Origin: Tetrastigma voinierianum
Taxonomy: Eukaryota; Streptophyta; Magnoliopsida; Vitales; Vitaceae
Reading direction: 5' to 3'
NCBI GenBank assembly: GCA_016808115.1
Contig: JAEQBH010004558.1
Span: 180,971-244,970 of the forward strand
DNA: 64,000 bases
Every line of letters begins with the position of its first letter. Positions within the stretch are counted from its first letter, which is position 1. This document shows positions 11,380 to 23,984 of this stretch, one piece after another. Made by a program: the position numbers and the translations under genes. The notes under the pieces are model-generated. The model saw only the letters and a program-made list of their open reading frames with translations, did not search any database and was not told the origin of the DNA.

Positions 11380-13000
11380 TATGAACCTAGCATGGCGATC
11401 ATGCTTTGCTGTAGTAGAGGCTTGATCGATGGATCAGAAACATTATCATATGTTGGAACTCTGCATATCTTAACGTCAGCTCTCTCAATGATTTCTCAAA
11501 TGAGATGATAACGCCTAAGAATGTGTTTGGATCGCTGATGTGATCTTGGTTCCTTTGCTTGTACAATAGAACCGTGGCCATCCTGATAAACATCAATAAG
11601 GATTTGTAATGTAGGAACCACTTCAAGGTCATTGAACTAGCGATCGGCGCTTCCTTTCGCGCATCAGTGCATGATGTATTCGGCTTGATTGTAGAATCAG
11701 TGACAATGCGTTTTAGAACTTTCACGAAATAGCGCACCACCATTTAAACAAAACATATATCGGGTGCGATCGAAATCATCTTTGTCGATTGGAAGCTTTG
11801 CGTCATGTAACCATTTACAACGGATCATCTTCCCGTCGCCGTACGAACATATCTTTGGGCAACTACCGAATGCTTGAGAATGTTCTTGGCCATTTATCTA
11901 GTGACTCTCACGAGGATGGCGGTATCTACGTTATGCTTAAAGCATAAGATACATCTGGTATAGTGCACAACATGGCATACATGATAGATCCTATTACTAA
12001 GGCATAAGGAATATTACTCATCCGCTCTCGCTCATCCTTAGTGGTAGGACACTAAGATTTTCTAAGAGTAATACCATGAGACATGGGCAAGTATCCTCTC
12101 TTGGAATCTTGCATCTTGGCAGTTCGATTACTTTGTCTATGTAAGTACTTTGACTTAGACCAATCAGCCTCTTAGATCTATCTCTATAGATCTTTATCCC
12201 TAGGATATAGGCAGCTTCGCCTAAGTCTTTCATTGAGACACACTTCCCTAACCAAGACTTGACATTCTGTAAGGTAGGGATATCATTCCCAATGAGTCAA
12301 ATGTCATCAACATATAAGACCAAAAATACAATTGCGCTCCAACTAATTTTCTTATAAACACAAGGCTCATGCCATTTTGACAAATCGAGCCCTTTGGTAG
12401 TTCATCGAAGCGAAGATTCCAACCGAGAGCTTACTTCAAACCATAAATGAATCTTTGAAGCTTTCATACTTTGCGAGAATTCTTAGGTTATCTGAAACCC
12501 TCGGGTTGTGTCATGTACACCTCCACAAGTAAGTTCCATTAAGAAAGCCTTCCGAGTTTTAACATCCATTTTTCAAATCTCATAATCATGATATGCAGCT
12601 ATGGCAATAAGAATTCTAATAGACTTAAGCATAGCTACAAGTGAAAAAGTTCCATCATAGTCTATACAATGAGTTTGTTTGAAACCTTTTGAAACTAGCC
12701 TTGCTTTGTAAGTATGCACTTTGCCACCCATGTCAGTTTTCTTTTTAAAAACCCATTTTCACCCAATGGTCTTTGTACCTTTAGGTGAGATTGATCAAGG
12801 TCCATACGATTATCATACATGGATTGAATTTGGACTTCATGGCCTCTAACCATTTCTCAGAGTCTGGATCCAACATATCCTCTTGATAGGTAGTGGGTTC
12901 ATTTTTGATCCATAACGATATCATGGTTATCGGTCATAAAGAATCCATATCTCTTGGCTCATGACGTATCTATCGGATATACGTAAATTTTGTCTTTATA
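11380..13000 (-). pseudogene. Reverse transcriptase and RNase H of copia element E, broken
   Basis: The copia RT catalytic box YVDD is intact at 12303-12314, followed by MKDLGEAAYILGIKIYRDRS at 12170-12233, a very conserved copia stretch. RNase H follows at 11399-11930 with ADSTTEAEY-like, SHQRSKHILRRYH-like and RADVKI-like blocks in changing frames. The N-terminal RT part (about 12350-13000) is recognisable in pieces, for example a KGLDLSKW-like block near 12380. There are many stops and frame changes. It ends against the polypurine tract. Confidence 0.87.
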
Positions 13001-13894
13001 GGAGGTTTGTCAACAATAGTTTGTTGACCATGAGTATCAACGGGCGGTTCAATGATATCTTGTGGTTCTCGAACTGCCGAGTTTTACCTTACTCCAACGG
13101 TTCAGTAGAAATAAATTCCCTTTCTGAAAGACACCATTAGAGCAACAAACACTTTGTTCTCATGGGATTGTAAAAGTAGTATCCCTTAGTCTCTTTAGGA
13201 TACCCCCGCGAACATTTATCATATTTGGGCTCCAACTTATTTCAAACTTGATGTTTTACATAAGCCTCACAACCCCAAATCTTAAGAAAAGACAAACTGG
13301 GCCTTTTACAAGTCCACATCTGTCTTTTCAACCGCTTTGGATGGAACTCGATTTAAGGTGAACGCAGCTGTTTCAAGTGCATAACCCTAAAAGGTAAATG
13401 GAAGATCTGTTGGACTCGTCATAGATCAAACCATATCTAATAAAGTTTGATTCCTTCTCTTAGACGCACCATTCCATTGTGGTGTTCCAGGGGGAGTTAA
13501 TTGTGAAATGATTCCACAAGTTCTAAGATGGTCATCAAATTCTTAGCTCAAATATTCGCCACCTCGATTAGATCGAAGTGCCTTGATTGTCTTTCCGAGT
13601 TGGTTTTGTAATTCATTTTGAAAAAATTTGAACATTTCAAATGATTAATGTTTCATCAGTAGACATAACCATATCTGTGAAGTCATCGGTATATGTAATG
13701 AAGTACTTGTAACACTCCTCTAGCATACGAACTTAATGTGGTCCACATACATCACGTATGTATGAGATCAATAATTCATTGGCCCTTTCATTGTGTCCAG
13801 TAAAAGGATCCTTTGTCATCTTACCCAATAGACAAGATTCACAGTAGAAATTGTCTGATGATTCGTATCCATTGGTCATTATCCTTTGTATCAT
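13000..13894 (-). pseudogene. Integrase of copia element E, part after the B1 insertion
   Basis: On the minus strand: CESCLLGKMTK then PFTGHNERAN at 13770-13850, YFITYTDDF near 13700, TIKALRSNRG near 13560-13590, and SQLTPPGTPQWNG near 13470-13530. These are in the order of a copia integrase. The second catalytic Asp (R-S-D-R-G-G-E in the family) is Asn (codon 13567-13569). The N-terminal part lies across B1 at 23548-23963. Truncated by insertion and broken by stops. Confidence 0.88.
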
Positions 13895-15522
13895 TGATTA
13901 TAGTATCTGATAAATTTGGCCCAAAATCGACAAAATTTATATACACCCTAAGTTCTACTCACTGGTAGTCGAAACTCTTTGCCCGATAAATTGGTCTAGA
14001 GAGGTCGAACAGGGATGGGTTTCATCCTAAAAATGATTTATAAGTGCACGAAGGTAAGGCTTTCTATTTTGGACTTTTGGATTTTTGTTTCAAAAGCAGT
14101 ATGATGAGTTTAGTGGCCCCGTAAGCGAAATTTAAGTGTGAAAAATTAACTTTGAAGATTTGGGTCACTAACTTGGTAACAGGAAAGCAGTGTCCTCGGG
14201 TTTTATCCTCTAGCGTTATGTGAGCAACCTATAGTCCCAGCCATAGCAGGATCACATGTTTAACTACGCAAGGCCCTCACCCACTAAATCAACTCCTATT
14301 TGTGTCGACACGGTAGCATGCATCTATAGTTCCTTTTACAGGTTTGAAATAACATTAAATATCATTTGGGAGGCTCGTAAAGACCATCTAAAGAACCACG
14401 GTACATCTAGCATTAAAGTATGCCTTTGGCAATACAAAGCATTGAGAGTATTGGCCAAATCAATAACATTCAATGCTATTCAATATATTTTGAGAAAGAT
14501 ATGGGTCATAAACCTGATACCTATAGCTTTTAATACAAGGACAACACATATGCCCCACCACAGCTAGCTTCCTCTTCAAGGAAAGGAGAGCAGCCAAGCG
14601 CTCTCTTGAGTTGTCATCCCTCAAGAGAGGGGTGTTTGTGTAGGGAAAATAAGAGAAAGAGGAAGAGAAAAACAAAGCACTAACTAAAAATACGAGACTT
14701 TATTTACAAAAGGAAAAATTACAAAGATTGCTTCACCAAATTGTGCTCCCTCATCAGCTTTTTTTTTTGGTTACAAAGGAGGGCTTATATAGGCACTTTC
14801 AATATATGAAAATACCACAAAGCCTAACAATTTGGCTAAAATTAAGGACAAAAGAGTAATACACCAAACTTAAAGTCAGTTGGCATTAATTACAAAAGGT
14901 GTGACAAGAGCGGGTGTGTTTAACAAAGGCATAGAATTTGGCCCCCAGCTGCGAAAATTGGCTAGCTAGCGAAATCACCTCCTAAGATATCTTGAGAAAT
15001 AGAAAATTTCAGCTAAGGCACAGTGACCCAGCTGCTGCTTGAGGGGCCCCGCTGCTGTAAAATTTTTATTAGTGAAAATAAATTTCGCTAAAAACACAGT
15101 GCCTAGCGAAAATGGGTGAATCTAGCGAAAATTGGCGAATTTCGCTAAGGTTGCGAATTTTTAGCAATCTGAAATTTTCACGACTTTAGCGAAATTTCGA
15201 GGCTTTGTTAATCTTTCAACACGTGCATCACGTCCTCTTTTGCATCACTTCCAATCACTTTGCCTTCATTCTTCATTTGATTTCTTGGTATGATTGATGG
15301 TGAGGGTAGGATCAATCTTCATGATTCATAATTGTCACAAATATTGAACTCCCAAAGTGCGCTAAAACCTCTGAAAACAATCAAAAAATACCCTCTACTT
15401 TGACATAAAGTGCTACTAAGAAGACCGAACACTTCAATTGGCATAAATAGGCATGATTAAGCGCATGGCGCTGAAACCTGCTCCCAATATGGGGTTGAAA
15501 TAGCAACTTTTGGTATTAATCA
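13895..15522 (-). repeat. 3' LTR of B1
   Basis: It shares long blocks with 21876-23547, 52663-54311 and 60718-62447: the left-end aaaatttatatacaccctaag, the middle 'catctaaagaaccacgg' block, the minus-strand TATA box at 14784-14792 (CTATATAAG), an agcgaaatt-rich part (14940-15200), and the right-end ggtattaatca. The minus-strand LTR therefore starts TGATTAATACC. Confidence 0.87.
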
Positions 15523-16800
15523 CCCCTCTTAGAAACGTTGCTAGTCCCTTAGCGATGCAAAAACAAAAAGGAGATGCATGTGGTGATTTTCAAAAGTTAT
15601 GAATTGAAAAGGGTTTATGTACATATAAACGATCTAGGTGACATCAAAAATTTTAAAGCCCAGATATGGCAGAAACCATACAAGAACAATTTCAATTCGA
15701 TATTGGTTCTGATTCTGACTTGAATTTCCACCTAAGTCTAATGGTTCTTTATGTAGCAGTTAAGCGATAAATTGCAAAATTGTCTCCTCCCCCGACCTAG
15801 CAACGACATAGCCTTGGTTGTTGAAACGACCTAGATAGGATGGTTACTCTCTTCTTTCTTTATTCAACTTCTGATGTAGGGTGCAATGCTTAAGAATTAC
15901 CGACTTCACGAAAGTCCATATGGCAGAGGGTCCCACCTGTGACTCCGACCCAGTGGAGTTTAGGGCATCAAGCGGATCGCGGCCACTAACTCTCTGGGCT
16001 TCACCAGGACTTAGTATGACGCTAAAAATCCAAGCTTTACAATTAATTTTGAGGTCTGCCTATCTATTGTAACCCCGAACACAAAATCGGCGACTCCACG
16101 ACCATTTAAGGCTTAGGGCGTCGGGTTTCAAGGCTTTCGCCGTACACCCCTCGGGCCAGTGCCGGGTTTCCAATGAAACTACGACTTTATTTTTCTTTTT
16201 TCTTCTTTTCTTTTTCTTTTTCTTTTTTCTTTTCTTTTCCTTTTTGGAAGACAACATTCGATCTTCAAATATGGGTAACACAAACCTATCCTAGGTTTTC
16301 CGACATACTAAGTGACTTTGCAAGCGAAAGAATTATCTGGTCTAACCTATTGAAGTAATACGGGTGCGGTGTGAATTATCATAAAGGAGAAATTTTCAAG
16401 TTGAGTATGCTGGAACTGCAATTGACTAAAAATTGATTCAAACATGGTTATTGTTCTAGCATAGAGGTGACAAATAGTGATTCAATTTTCCAACATAAAG
16501 CAATTCAATTGTCCAATTGAAGCAATTCAATAGTCCAATTTGGAAGCAATTCAATTGTTCAATTGAAAGAAAACATGCATTTACACATAAAGGGAGACAC
16601 TAAACATAGTATCTGAAATTTGAATATATATAGGCCGAATAACAAATATAGAAACAAGCTAATACGAGGAGAGCAAGCTAAACGCTAAAAAGTATCACTA
16701 CCTACATGGCTATCTGAAAAATCTTAATCAAATCAGTGGAAGTTGATAAAGTGATCTTCTTATAAATGTAAAAGAAACCTAACCACCTCATTGTTGTGGT
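15523..16800 (-). other. 3' non-coding region of B1
   Basis: It begins with the polypurine tract (plus cccctcttag) and a block with 'gctagtcccttagcgatgc' that recurs beside the 3' LTRs of B2 and D. A pyrimidine run (16185-16245) and three tandem copies of a 25-bp caattcaattgtccaatt unit (about 16497-16570) are shared with B2 at 54960-55005 and 55274-55346. No coding sequence is visible. Confidence 0.75.
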
Positions 16801-18810
16801 GGTGGTGGATCTGGCTCTTCTTTGCTGCGTGAACATCAATGGCTTGTCATGTGGGGCTCCTCTCGTGACCGAGGAGCATGAGGAAGGCCAGAGATGGGTC
16901 TATATCTGTCGGCATGGGTGCTTGCTTGGGCCAACCTACGATCTGGTACTGCGTAAACGCTAGGGAACATATAGCATCCATGCACCGGCTATCTCGGTAG
17001 CGTGGATAATACTCTCGTGAATGATGTGCTGAATAGAAAGGGTCGGGTGTATCTACTGCAGCTACTAATGTGGTGTGTGGAGGAGGAGATGGAGGTGACA
17101 TCTGTGGAGCTGGACTCCTCCGTATCTCTGGCTCCAGGCGTGCATATCATCCGTGTGGTGGTCCCTCACCTCCTAACCCTGCACCTCCCTCCCCGGTCCC
17201 GTCTGAGACGGAAAGATACCGGCATGGTCATCACTCATCCGCCGACGTAACGAAGGGCATCTAGCTCCCAACTCAATCCCGGTCTACCGGAACCCATGCC
17301 TCGAGAACCTCCGCGTATTTGAGTCCCATCGGCGGGAATGCCTCCCGCCGTACCAGTCCTTCCGATGGACCTCTCTCGAACGCAAAGAAGGAGGCCATTA
17401 CTTCACTTCGAGGATCGAATCCAAAACCCAGATCGTGAAAGAGCCTCCAAAACGGCTCCCCACTGCTATTACTAATGTCAGTAGAGGGAATAAGCCTCGC
17501 ATCTTAATAGGTGTTCGATCAACAAAGATCCGAGGCTGAGCTGCCTCCCCGTGAAAACACCGGACCAAATAGCGGTGTCTCCGAAGAGTGCCCGACCACT
17601 TCCCATGAGGCTGTGAGCCCATGCTCCCAGAACCCCTCCACCTGCGCTACGGTGGCGCAGCCCAAAGTCGCCAACACGGCCGCTCCGAGTACACCGGCTG
17701 GCCATCGACATCGAACCAGCCTGGGCGGACCATCCGCTCCTAGAGGTCATCGATCGTAAAACCGCAGCACTCACTCGTGGGCACACGCCGAGTCATGAAG
17801 GGTAATAACGACAACCTATCAACCCTGCGGACTCCCTATATCCGGGATCATCCCTCGCGGACGCCGAGTACGACCCCGATGGAAGGCCCACGATGGAGTC
17901 GTATCCCGGAATCGGTTCCCTACAACACGGCCTCCCGATCCGGGAGGCAGGACTGAGAGTCAAGAACAAGTAACTGGAGACGGTGGAGGCCGAGAAGAAG
18001 ATGACTCACCTGGACCCGATGTACGGGCCCGCTTGGAGGGCCGGGCCCTCCTAACTCTCCTCCGGCACAGCGACGGTGGGCTCCTGTCCCATCCGTCCGG
18101 GAGAAGGTCTAAAATCCCTAAGGCTCCTCGTGCACTCGCCTGGGACTAGTGATGGTATTCTGGAGCCGACCTGAGTCAGCCTCTCTTCTGCATATCAATC
18201 TTTGTACCACACTACGCTGGACCCACCCCGAGTACGAACCATACTGAAATATGAATAAAACTCCTAAGAAAGCTCACCACGTGAAATATAACTAATGTGA
18301 CTGTACACGAATCGAGGCTCACATCACCCACCACTCAAGCAAAGTGATGAACTGGTAGCTCATCACAACCAATCTACTCGAATCAGCAACAAAGGCTCAA
18401 ATTAAGCACTAACCGTCGGGGAAGCAGGCACAAATAGCTAAACCGGTGGCACGATAAAATTCGAACCGCCGGAGGTCTACCAAAGGCCCCAAGCAGCTGA
18501 TGTCCCAGGCTGTGGGCGCGAACTACCGCGGTGAGCGCGCGGCGCGGCGGAGGCCTTCGTGGCCTCTACATAGTGCGTGGCGGCAAGGATGCGCAGGCGC
18601 AGGCACCGCGCCGCCGGGTTAGATGCAACCCCGACAGTTATGGGGCCACACAAGAAGGATTGAGACTCAGTGGCTTCTGCAGAGAGGCTTCTAGTGGGAG
18701 TGGGAAATATGAAGCACAAAATAAGCACCCCTCCCAGGTTTAAATAAGCATTTAATAGCAACCGGTCTCTGCACTCCATTTGACTCGGGTCTAGCGACCT
18801 GCCCCGCATT
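16800..18810 (-). pseudogene. GC-rich ORF region of B1, function unknown
   Basis: Two kb that are clearly richer in GC than the surroundings. The minus strand gives Pro/Arg-rich readings, for example SPPSPPPHTT near 17070-17100, and the same reading appears in B2 (SPPSPPHTT near 55870-55900). No RT, RNase H or integrase motif is present in any frame I checked. By position it matches the 3' ORF of Athila-type elements, and a few blocks in the B2 copy faintly recall such ORFs. It is not a confident family match. Broken by many stops. Confidence 0.5.
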
Positions 18811-19300
18811 CTCGTAATTAAAAAAAAAAAAATTAATTTAATATTACTTATATAAAATTATTATTATAAAATTTACTATATGATTATAATTAAAATCGGA
18901 ATACACAATACTATAATATACAAACTAAATTACTAGAAGAAAGTGAAAACCGCTAAGTTAGAAATTTTCTAAAAAATAACCGAAATTATTAAAAATTAAT
19001 CGAATAATAAAAAAAAAAACAAAAAGCAAATATCGTGGAACTCCGCAATTCCGGCTTATGAAACACCGAACCGCTCATTCTCAAAATTTACTTCCGCGGG
19101 GTCAAGGAGAATGATCTCCCAACCCCTCGCAGCCCGGGCTGATTCCATGGTGTCGTGCCCACCGTCGATCCGCCTCCTCATCGATGGTCGTTGAATCCGA
19201 AAGTACTGGCTCGCAGCGGGGTGTCGAGGGCAAGACCAAAATTTCTTCATCTCCTCGCCGTTACCCTCGCACCCCCGGACATCAGGCTTTCAAAGACAAT
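18811..19300 (-). other. AT-rich spacer of B1
   Basis: Runs of A and T (18820-19030) followed by a short mixed stretch. The B2 counterpart is about 57690-57990. It marks the point where pol would normally continue after protease. I see no coding remains. Confidence 0.55.
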
Positions 19301-20080
19301 CGATCACTGAAACAACTTCATCGATATTGAATTCTTCGCCAGCAACTTTGCTCTCGCTCAAATGAAGTTCAACCTACCATGTTACTAGCCGTACTGACTC
19401 ATTCCTAAGTAATTTATGATCGCATCGGGCCGTGGGCCGTAAAATGGTCTTCTCCTAATATGATCAAGGGCCACGATCGGGTTCACTTGAAATCGCCCTG
19501 TCAAGCACCACTCAAATCTACCGGGCAAGAGAATTTGTCTATCTTAACTGGGACATCCTCAACTTATCCCTCAGAATTTTCACCGATCTATCTACCAATG
19601 ATAGTGTGATTTTGTAGGTTTACCTAAACCTAATCGCTGTATACCGAATACGATTAGGGTTCACATCAGCTCCTAAATCAAGTAATGACTTGTCTATGCA
19701 CTCCCACCAATATTGATCGTAAATTGTGGGAGATCCAGGATCCTCAGATTGGATGTATTCGCTGGATTATGGCACCGACTCTTGTTTAGTGAGAAATGCC
19801 TTCTTTCTCAACGCCTAATCCCTTCGACAGGCAAAGATCTTTCAAAAAATTTCCTTGCATAAGCAGACTTGTTTGATTATGTCCAAAAGAGGTATGTTAA
19901 CCTTTACTTGTCTTAAAACCTTTAAAATGCCTGCTTGTTGAGTTGCCTTCTTCTTTCCTCTTAGTGCTTGTGGAAATGGAGGTGGTATGCGGTATTTCAT
20001 TGAATCCTCCTTTAGGAGAATATGCTCAGGCTGCAATTCTTTCCCCTGCCTGGATTCTTCAACAGGTTTTGGCATAGGTT
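19300..20080 (-). pseudogene. Aspartic protease of B1, with the gag end, broken
   Basis: The minus strand at 19842-20075 gives MKYRIPPPFPQALRGKKKAT then VNIPLLDIIKQV, the gag/protease junction conserved in Athila-type elements. The retropepsin active-site segment LLDLGADVN is readable near 19660-19700, with DLGA at 19667-19679. Downstream blocks (about 19480-19620) match the B2 protease. Frame changes separate them. Confidence 0.78.
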
Positions 20081-20089
20081 GATCAACCT

Positions 20090-21650
20090 CTTTTCAACTT
20101 CTCAGGGTGATTATGGCCTTAACTTCATCTAGTCTCGAATTGTTGGATGACCCCACCTCATGAATTCCCTTAGGATTTAGAGTGTTTGTGATGGAAACCT
20201 CCTACTCTCTTGTACCTCAGCTTGACTTTTGATCTTGTAGTTGAATCTTTGTGGGGTTGTCGATTTTTCTAGTTGAGATTGCTCTCAAGACCCATCTATT
20301 CTCTTATTGATGTATTCTCTCTTTGTATCAATTATGTGTGCCAGGTTACACAGTGATTCCTTTTTGTTCCTCAACAAAGTTGCCCACCACCTTACTCAAA
20401 TTCAATATGGCTTGTTCCACTGGAGAAGAGGATGGTGGTGGTTGTGACTGTGAGGGTGAACCAAACTGAGGTTTGGCACCAGGGGGTACATAAGCAGGGG
20501 GGTTGGGTCTCCATGCAAGGTTAGGGTGATTCCTCCAATTGGAATTGTAGGTATTACCATATGGAGCGATGGATTGTTGTGGCTTGAATTGTCACGGGAA
20601 TGTTTTGCACATTCGACATCAAATCCTTCCACTCACGGGATTCATGGGACAACGTTACATTGGGTGTACGAGAGTTGGAAATTGTTGCAGGATTGGATTG
20701 TGCGGTATTTTCGATCCTTTGCATGCACTTCATGGAGCTGTTTACCTTCAAGCTCCTCTACCTTCACAAGTAGGGTTGAAATCACAGGCTTTCGTTCCAC
20801 ATTCATCGTCGGTCATTACATCCCACCTTTGGTTGGTAGTGGTCTCATTCTTTCCATTTCTCAAGGGTTAGAGCTCATCCCGACCCTTAGAAGTTCGACC
20901 ACGTAATTTTAAAATCCATGGCTTCATCGGGATGCTTACTTAGAAGTCTCCTCCACGCGGTTTCTAAAAGATTTGTTTCATGGCCGGAGACATACCACCA
21001 TAGAAATGGTTCCTGACATCCATGGCAAATCCATGGTGGGCATGCAACGATGGTTTCCATGATCTTTCCCAACCTTGGTAAAACCTCTCACCATCATGAG
21101 GTACGCAAAGGTATAAATTTGCCTTTTCAAATTGTTAGTCTTGTGGGCGAAGAACTTCTTGAAGTGCGCTGCTATTCATTGATTTCTAATGGTTACGAGC
21201 CTCGTGAGGTTGAGCCATATCTTGTACTTAATCCTTAAGGGTCGATGGAAATGCTTTTAGCTGACAAATCCCATGTCCATCATGCCTTCCTTGAAGGTAG
21301 TGCAAACCTCCTCAAATCCCCTAATATGTGTGTATGGATTTTCATTTTCCATACCAAACGTATGTGGGAAGTAGAGTGCAAATATGGCCTCATTGCCACA
21401 TCGTCATTGGGAGGAATGATGAGATGGGAACCTTTAACTAGGAGGGTGGATGTGATCCCTCATGGTTCTATAGGTTGTTGGATTCATTGGGGTTCCTGGT
21501 TGGCTCTGTTGTTCCTCAGGTAGGGGATCCATGGTATCAGTGTGTACACTAACTCCACTAGCTTGGTCAAGTTGTGTACTAATTCTATGCAGTCTACCTG
21601 ATGTGTATCTATCCCACTGTTGCATAAACACCTGTTACACAATTATAGAG
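20090..21650 (-). pseudogene. gag: gag of B1, broken
   Basis: The minus strand carries ENENPYTH near 21330-21345, followed by a gag core with WAES-like remains, then an MEQAILNLSKVVGNFV-like block near 20370-20415, and a Pro-rich part at 20402-20632. The same blocks are found in B2. Frame changes are frequent. The start is unclear and lies near 21640, next to the primer-site leader. Confidence 0.77.
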
Positions 21651-21849
21651 ACAACAAAGAGAACCAACAAAGCTTGCAAAAAGGTTTAAAATTAGCTAAC
21701 AAAAATTAAAACTAACTGATGAAAAACTGAAGCGATTGCAGTTACTACTAAGTCTTGGCGGGTTCTGCGTGAGTTACAAAAGAGGTAAAGGTTACCTTCA
21801 CTTGTGATGTTGATCCATAGTACTCTTGACTTATCATTAGTAGTTTGGC

Positions 21850-21872
21850 ACCATCTCGGCCCGGCAGCGGCA
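21850..21872 (-). promoter_or_regulatory. Primer-binding site of B1 (tRNA-Asp type)
   Basis: The plus strand reads ccatctcggcccggcagcgg and then cat, directly before the LTR edge (tggtcga). It is the complement of a TGGCGCCGTTGCCGGGGA-type site with a few changes. Confidence 0.72.
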
Positions 21873-21875
21873 TTT

Positions 21876-23547
21876 TGGTCGATGCCACAGTAGGCTGAGC
21901 TAAATCAGCAAAATTGCCATACACCCTAAGTTCCTACGCCATAGTCAAACTCTTTGCGTATAAGTGGTCTAGGGTCGAACACGGGGATGGGTTTTCATCC
22001 TAAAAATGATTTGCATAAGTGCACGAAGGTAAGGCTTTCTATTTGGACTTTTTTGATTTTTGTTTCAAAAACAGTATGATGAGTTTGAAAGCTGAGAAAC
22101 TGTAAAAACTGAAAGTTAAGTGTGAAAAATTAACTTTGAAGATTTTGGTCACTAACTTGGTAGCTTAGGAGGCGACAGGTATCCTCGGGTTTATCTCGGC
22201 GTTATGATGAGCAACCTATAGTCCCGGCCCATGCTTAGGATCTATGTTTCGTAGCAAACCTCACCCAAGTAGCTCCTATTTGAGTCAACCACGGGTAGCA
22301 TGCATACATGGCTCCTTTACAGGTTTGAAACCCTTTAACATTTAAATATCATTTGGAGGCTAGTAAAGACCATCCCAAGAACCACGATCATCCCAGCATT
22401 AAGTATACGCGTATCTAAAAACATGGAAGTATTTGGACAAATCGATAACATTGATGCTATTCAGCATAATTTGAGAAGATATGGGTCATAAACACAATAC
22501 ACATAGCTTTTAATACAAAGAGGACAACCTGCATATGCCTTGTAAATGACTAGCTTCCTTCTATTCAAAGAAAGGAAACAGCAAACATCTCTTGAGTTGT
22601 CATCCTCAAGAGGGGTGTTTGGCAGCCGAGAAAATAAGAGAAAGAGGAGAGAGAAGAGAGAAAAGCAAACCCTAACTAAAAATACGAGACTTTATTTACA
22701 AAAAGGAAAATTACCAAAAGATTGCTCCTCCAAATTGTGCCTCCTCAATCCTCTTTTTTTTTTTGGTTACAAAAGGGAGGGGCTTATATAGGCCACCTCA
22801 ATATATGAAAATACCACAAAGCCTAACAATTTGGCTAAAATTAAGGACAAAGGAGTAATACACCAAATTTAAAGTCGGTTGGCATTAATTACAAAAGGTG
22901 TGACAAGGCAGTGTATTTCGCTAAGGCTTAAGAATTTCGCTAGCTAGAGAAAATTTCGGCCCAGCTAATGAAATCACTTAGAATAAGCGAACATGAAGAT
23001 TTCGCTGGAGGCTTGAGTAATTTAGGCTAGCTGCGAAGCTGCTGTAGCGGGAATTTTTGTGTGAAATGCTTGAAAATAAGAATTTAGCTAAGAGCCGATT
23101 AACCTAGCCGAAAATGGTGAGAATGAGTGAAAATTGGCAATTTAGCTGGGTTCTTGAATTTTAAAGCTAAGGTTGCGAAATTTTAAGCAATCTGAAAATT
23201 TCGCAACTTTAGCCAAAATTTTAGGAGCTTTGTTAATGTTCAGCACATTTGCATCTTTGTCCTCTACTTTGCATCACACTTCAATCTTTGCCTTCATTCT
23301 TCATTTTGATTCTTGGTATGATTGATGGTGAGAGGTAGGATCAATCTTCATGATTCATAATTTGTCTCGATATTGAACTCCCAGAAATGCAGCTAAACAC
23401 AGAAAACAATCAAATATACCCTCTAAACGGCTGTAAAATTGCTACTAAGAAGACCAGACACTTCAATTGGCATAAATGATGATTAGCGCATAAAAGCACT
23501 CAAAACCTATCTAATATAGGGTTAATAGCACTTTTGAGCCTTAATCA
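21876..23547 (-). repeat. 5' LTR of B1
   Basis: Full-length partner of 13895-15522. The minus-strand TATA box is at 22783-22792 in the conserved setting ggcttatataggcc. A stretch at 22915-23225 is dense in gcgaaat/atttcgct words. The right end reads gccttaatca. Just left of it is the primer site, so this is the upstream LTR. Confidence 0.87.
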
Positions 23548-23963
23548 ATCGTACTGATTCAAAATCAAAATGAATTCAAAGTCCAACAGTGGAGTTTTTG
23601 AGATGTGTTTCATTTATATGACCCGAGGTGACAATGCCAAAGATAGGTTGAATTTAAATCATTGGATTTAAATTTCTTAGTAGTTATGTTATAGGCATGA
23701 GAATTGTTGGATTTTTGAAGGTTCATAACATAAAGACCATCCTGTAAATAGGCATTTGCATAGAACATGTCTTTATGAAAAATGGAGCAATTATTATTCT
23801 TAATTATAAAAGAAAAACCATCATTATCCAAACAATAAACTGAAATAATATTCCCTACACATTGTGAGACATATTTACAATGGTGAAAACTAAAAAAATG
23901 CCAGTAGAAGCAGAAGAAAGTAAGTTTATACTTCCTATAGCGAAAGCATAAACTTTGTTCCAT
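23548..23963 (-). pseudogene. GAG-pre-integrase region of copia element E, cut by B1
   Basis: The minus-strand reading at 23610-23963 contains NIISVYCLDNDGFSF, GLYVMNL, LNSTYLWHCHLG and similar copia pre-integrase landmarks. The His-Cys region just before integrase (W-H-C-x-L-G-H) is visible. The reading runs into the B1 edge at 23547 and resumes at 13894. Confidence 0.88.
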
Positions 23964-23984
23964 TTCTCATGAATCGACTTCTCC

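Larger units (their letters stand above)
13895..23547 (-). mobile_element. Element B1: gypsy-type element with gag and protease but no RT or integrase
   Basis: LTRs of about 1.65 kb lie at 13895-15522 and 21876-23547. Minus-strand order: 5' LTR, primer site, gag, protease, AT-rich spacer, GC-rich ORF region, pyrimidine-rich 3' region, polypurine tract, 3' LTR. The flanks read atcat (13890-13894) and atcgt (23548-23552), a target duplication with one mismatch. Its twin B2 (52663-62447) has the same length and content, including the same missing RT/integrase, so this looks like a family trait. Confidence 0.88.

Noticed and set aside
20526..20906. Plus-strand 126-codon open frame
   Set aside because: It is antisense to B1 gag, whose minus-strand motifs are recognisable.
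21850..21872. Possible tRNA-Asp gene fragment
   Set aside because: Only the 3'-end complement is present and it sits at an LTR edge, so it is a primer site.
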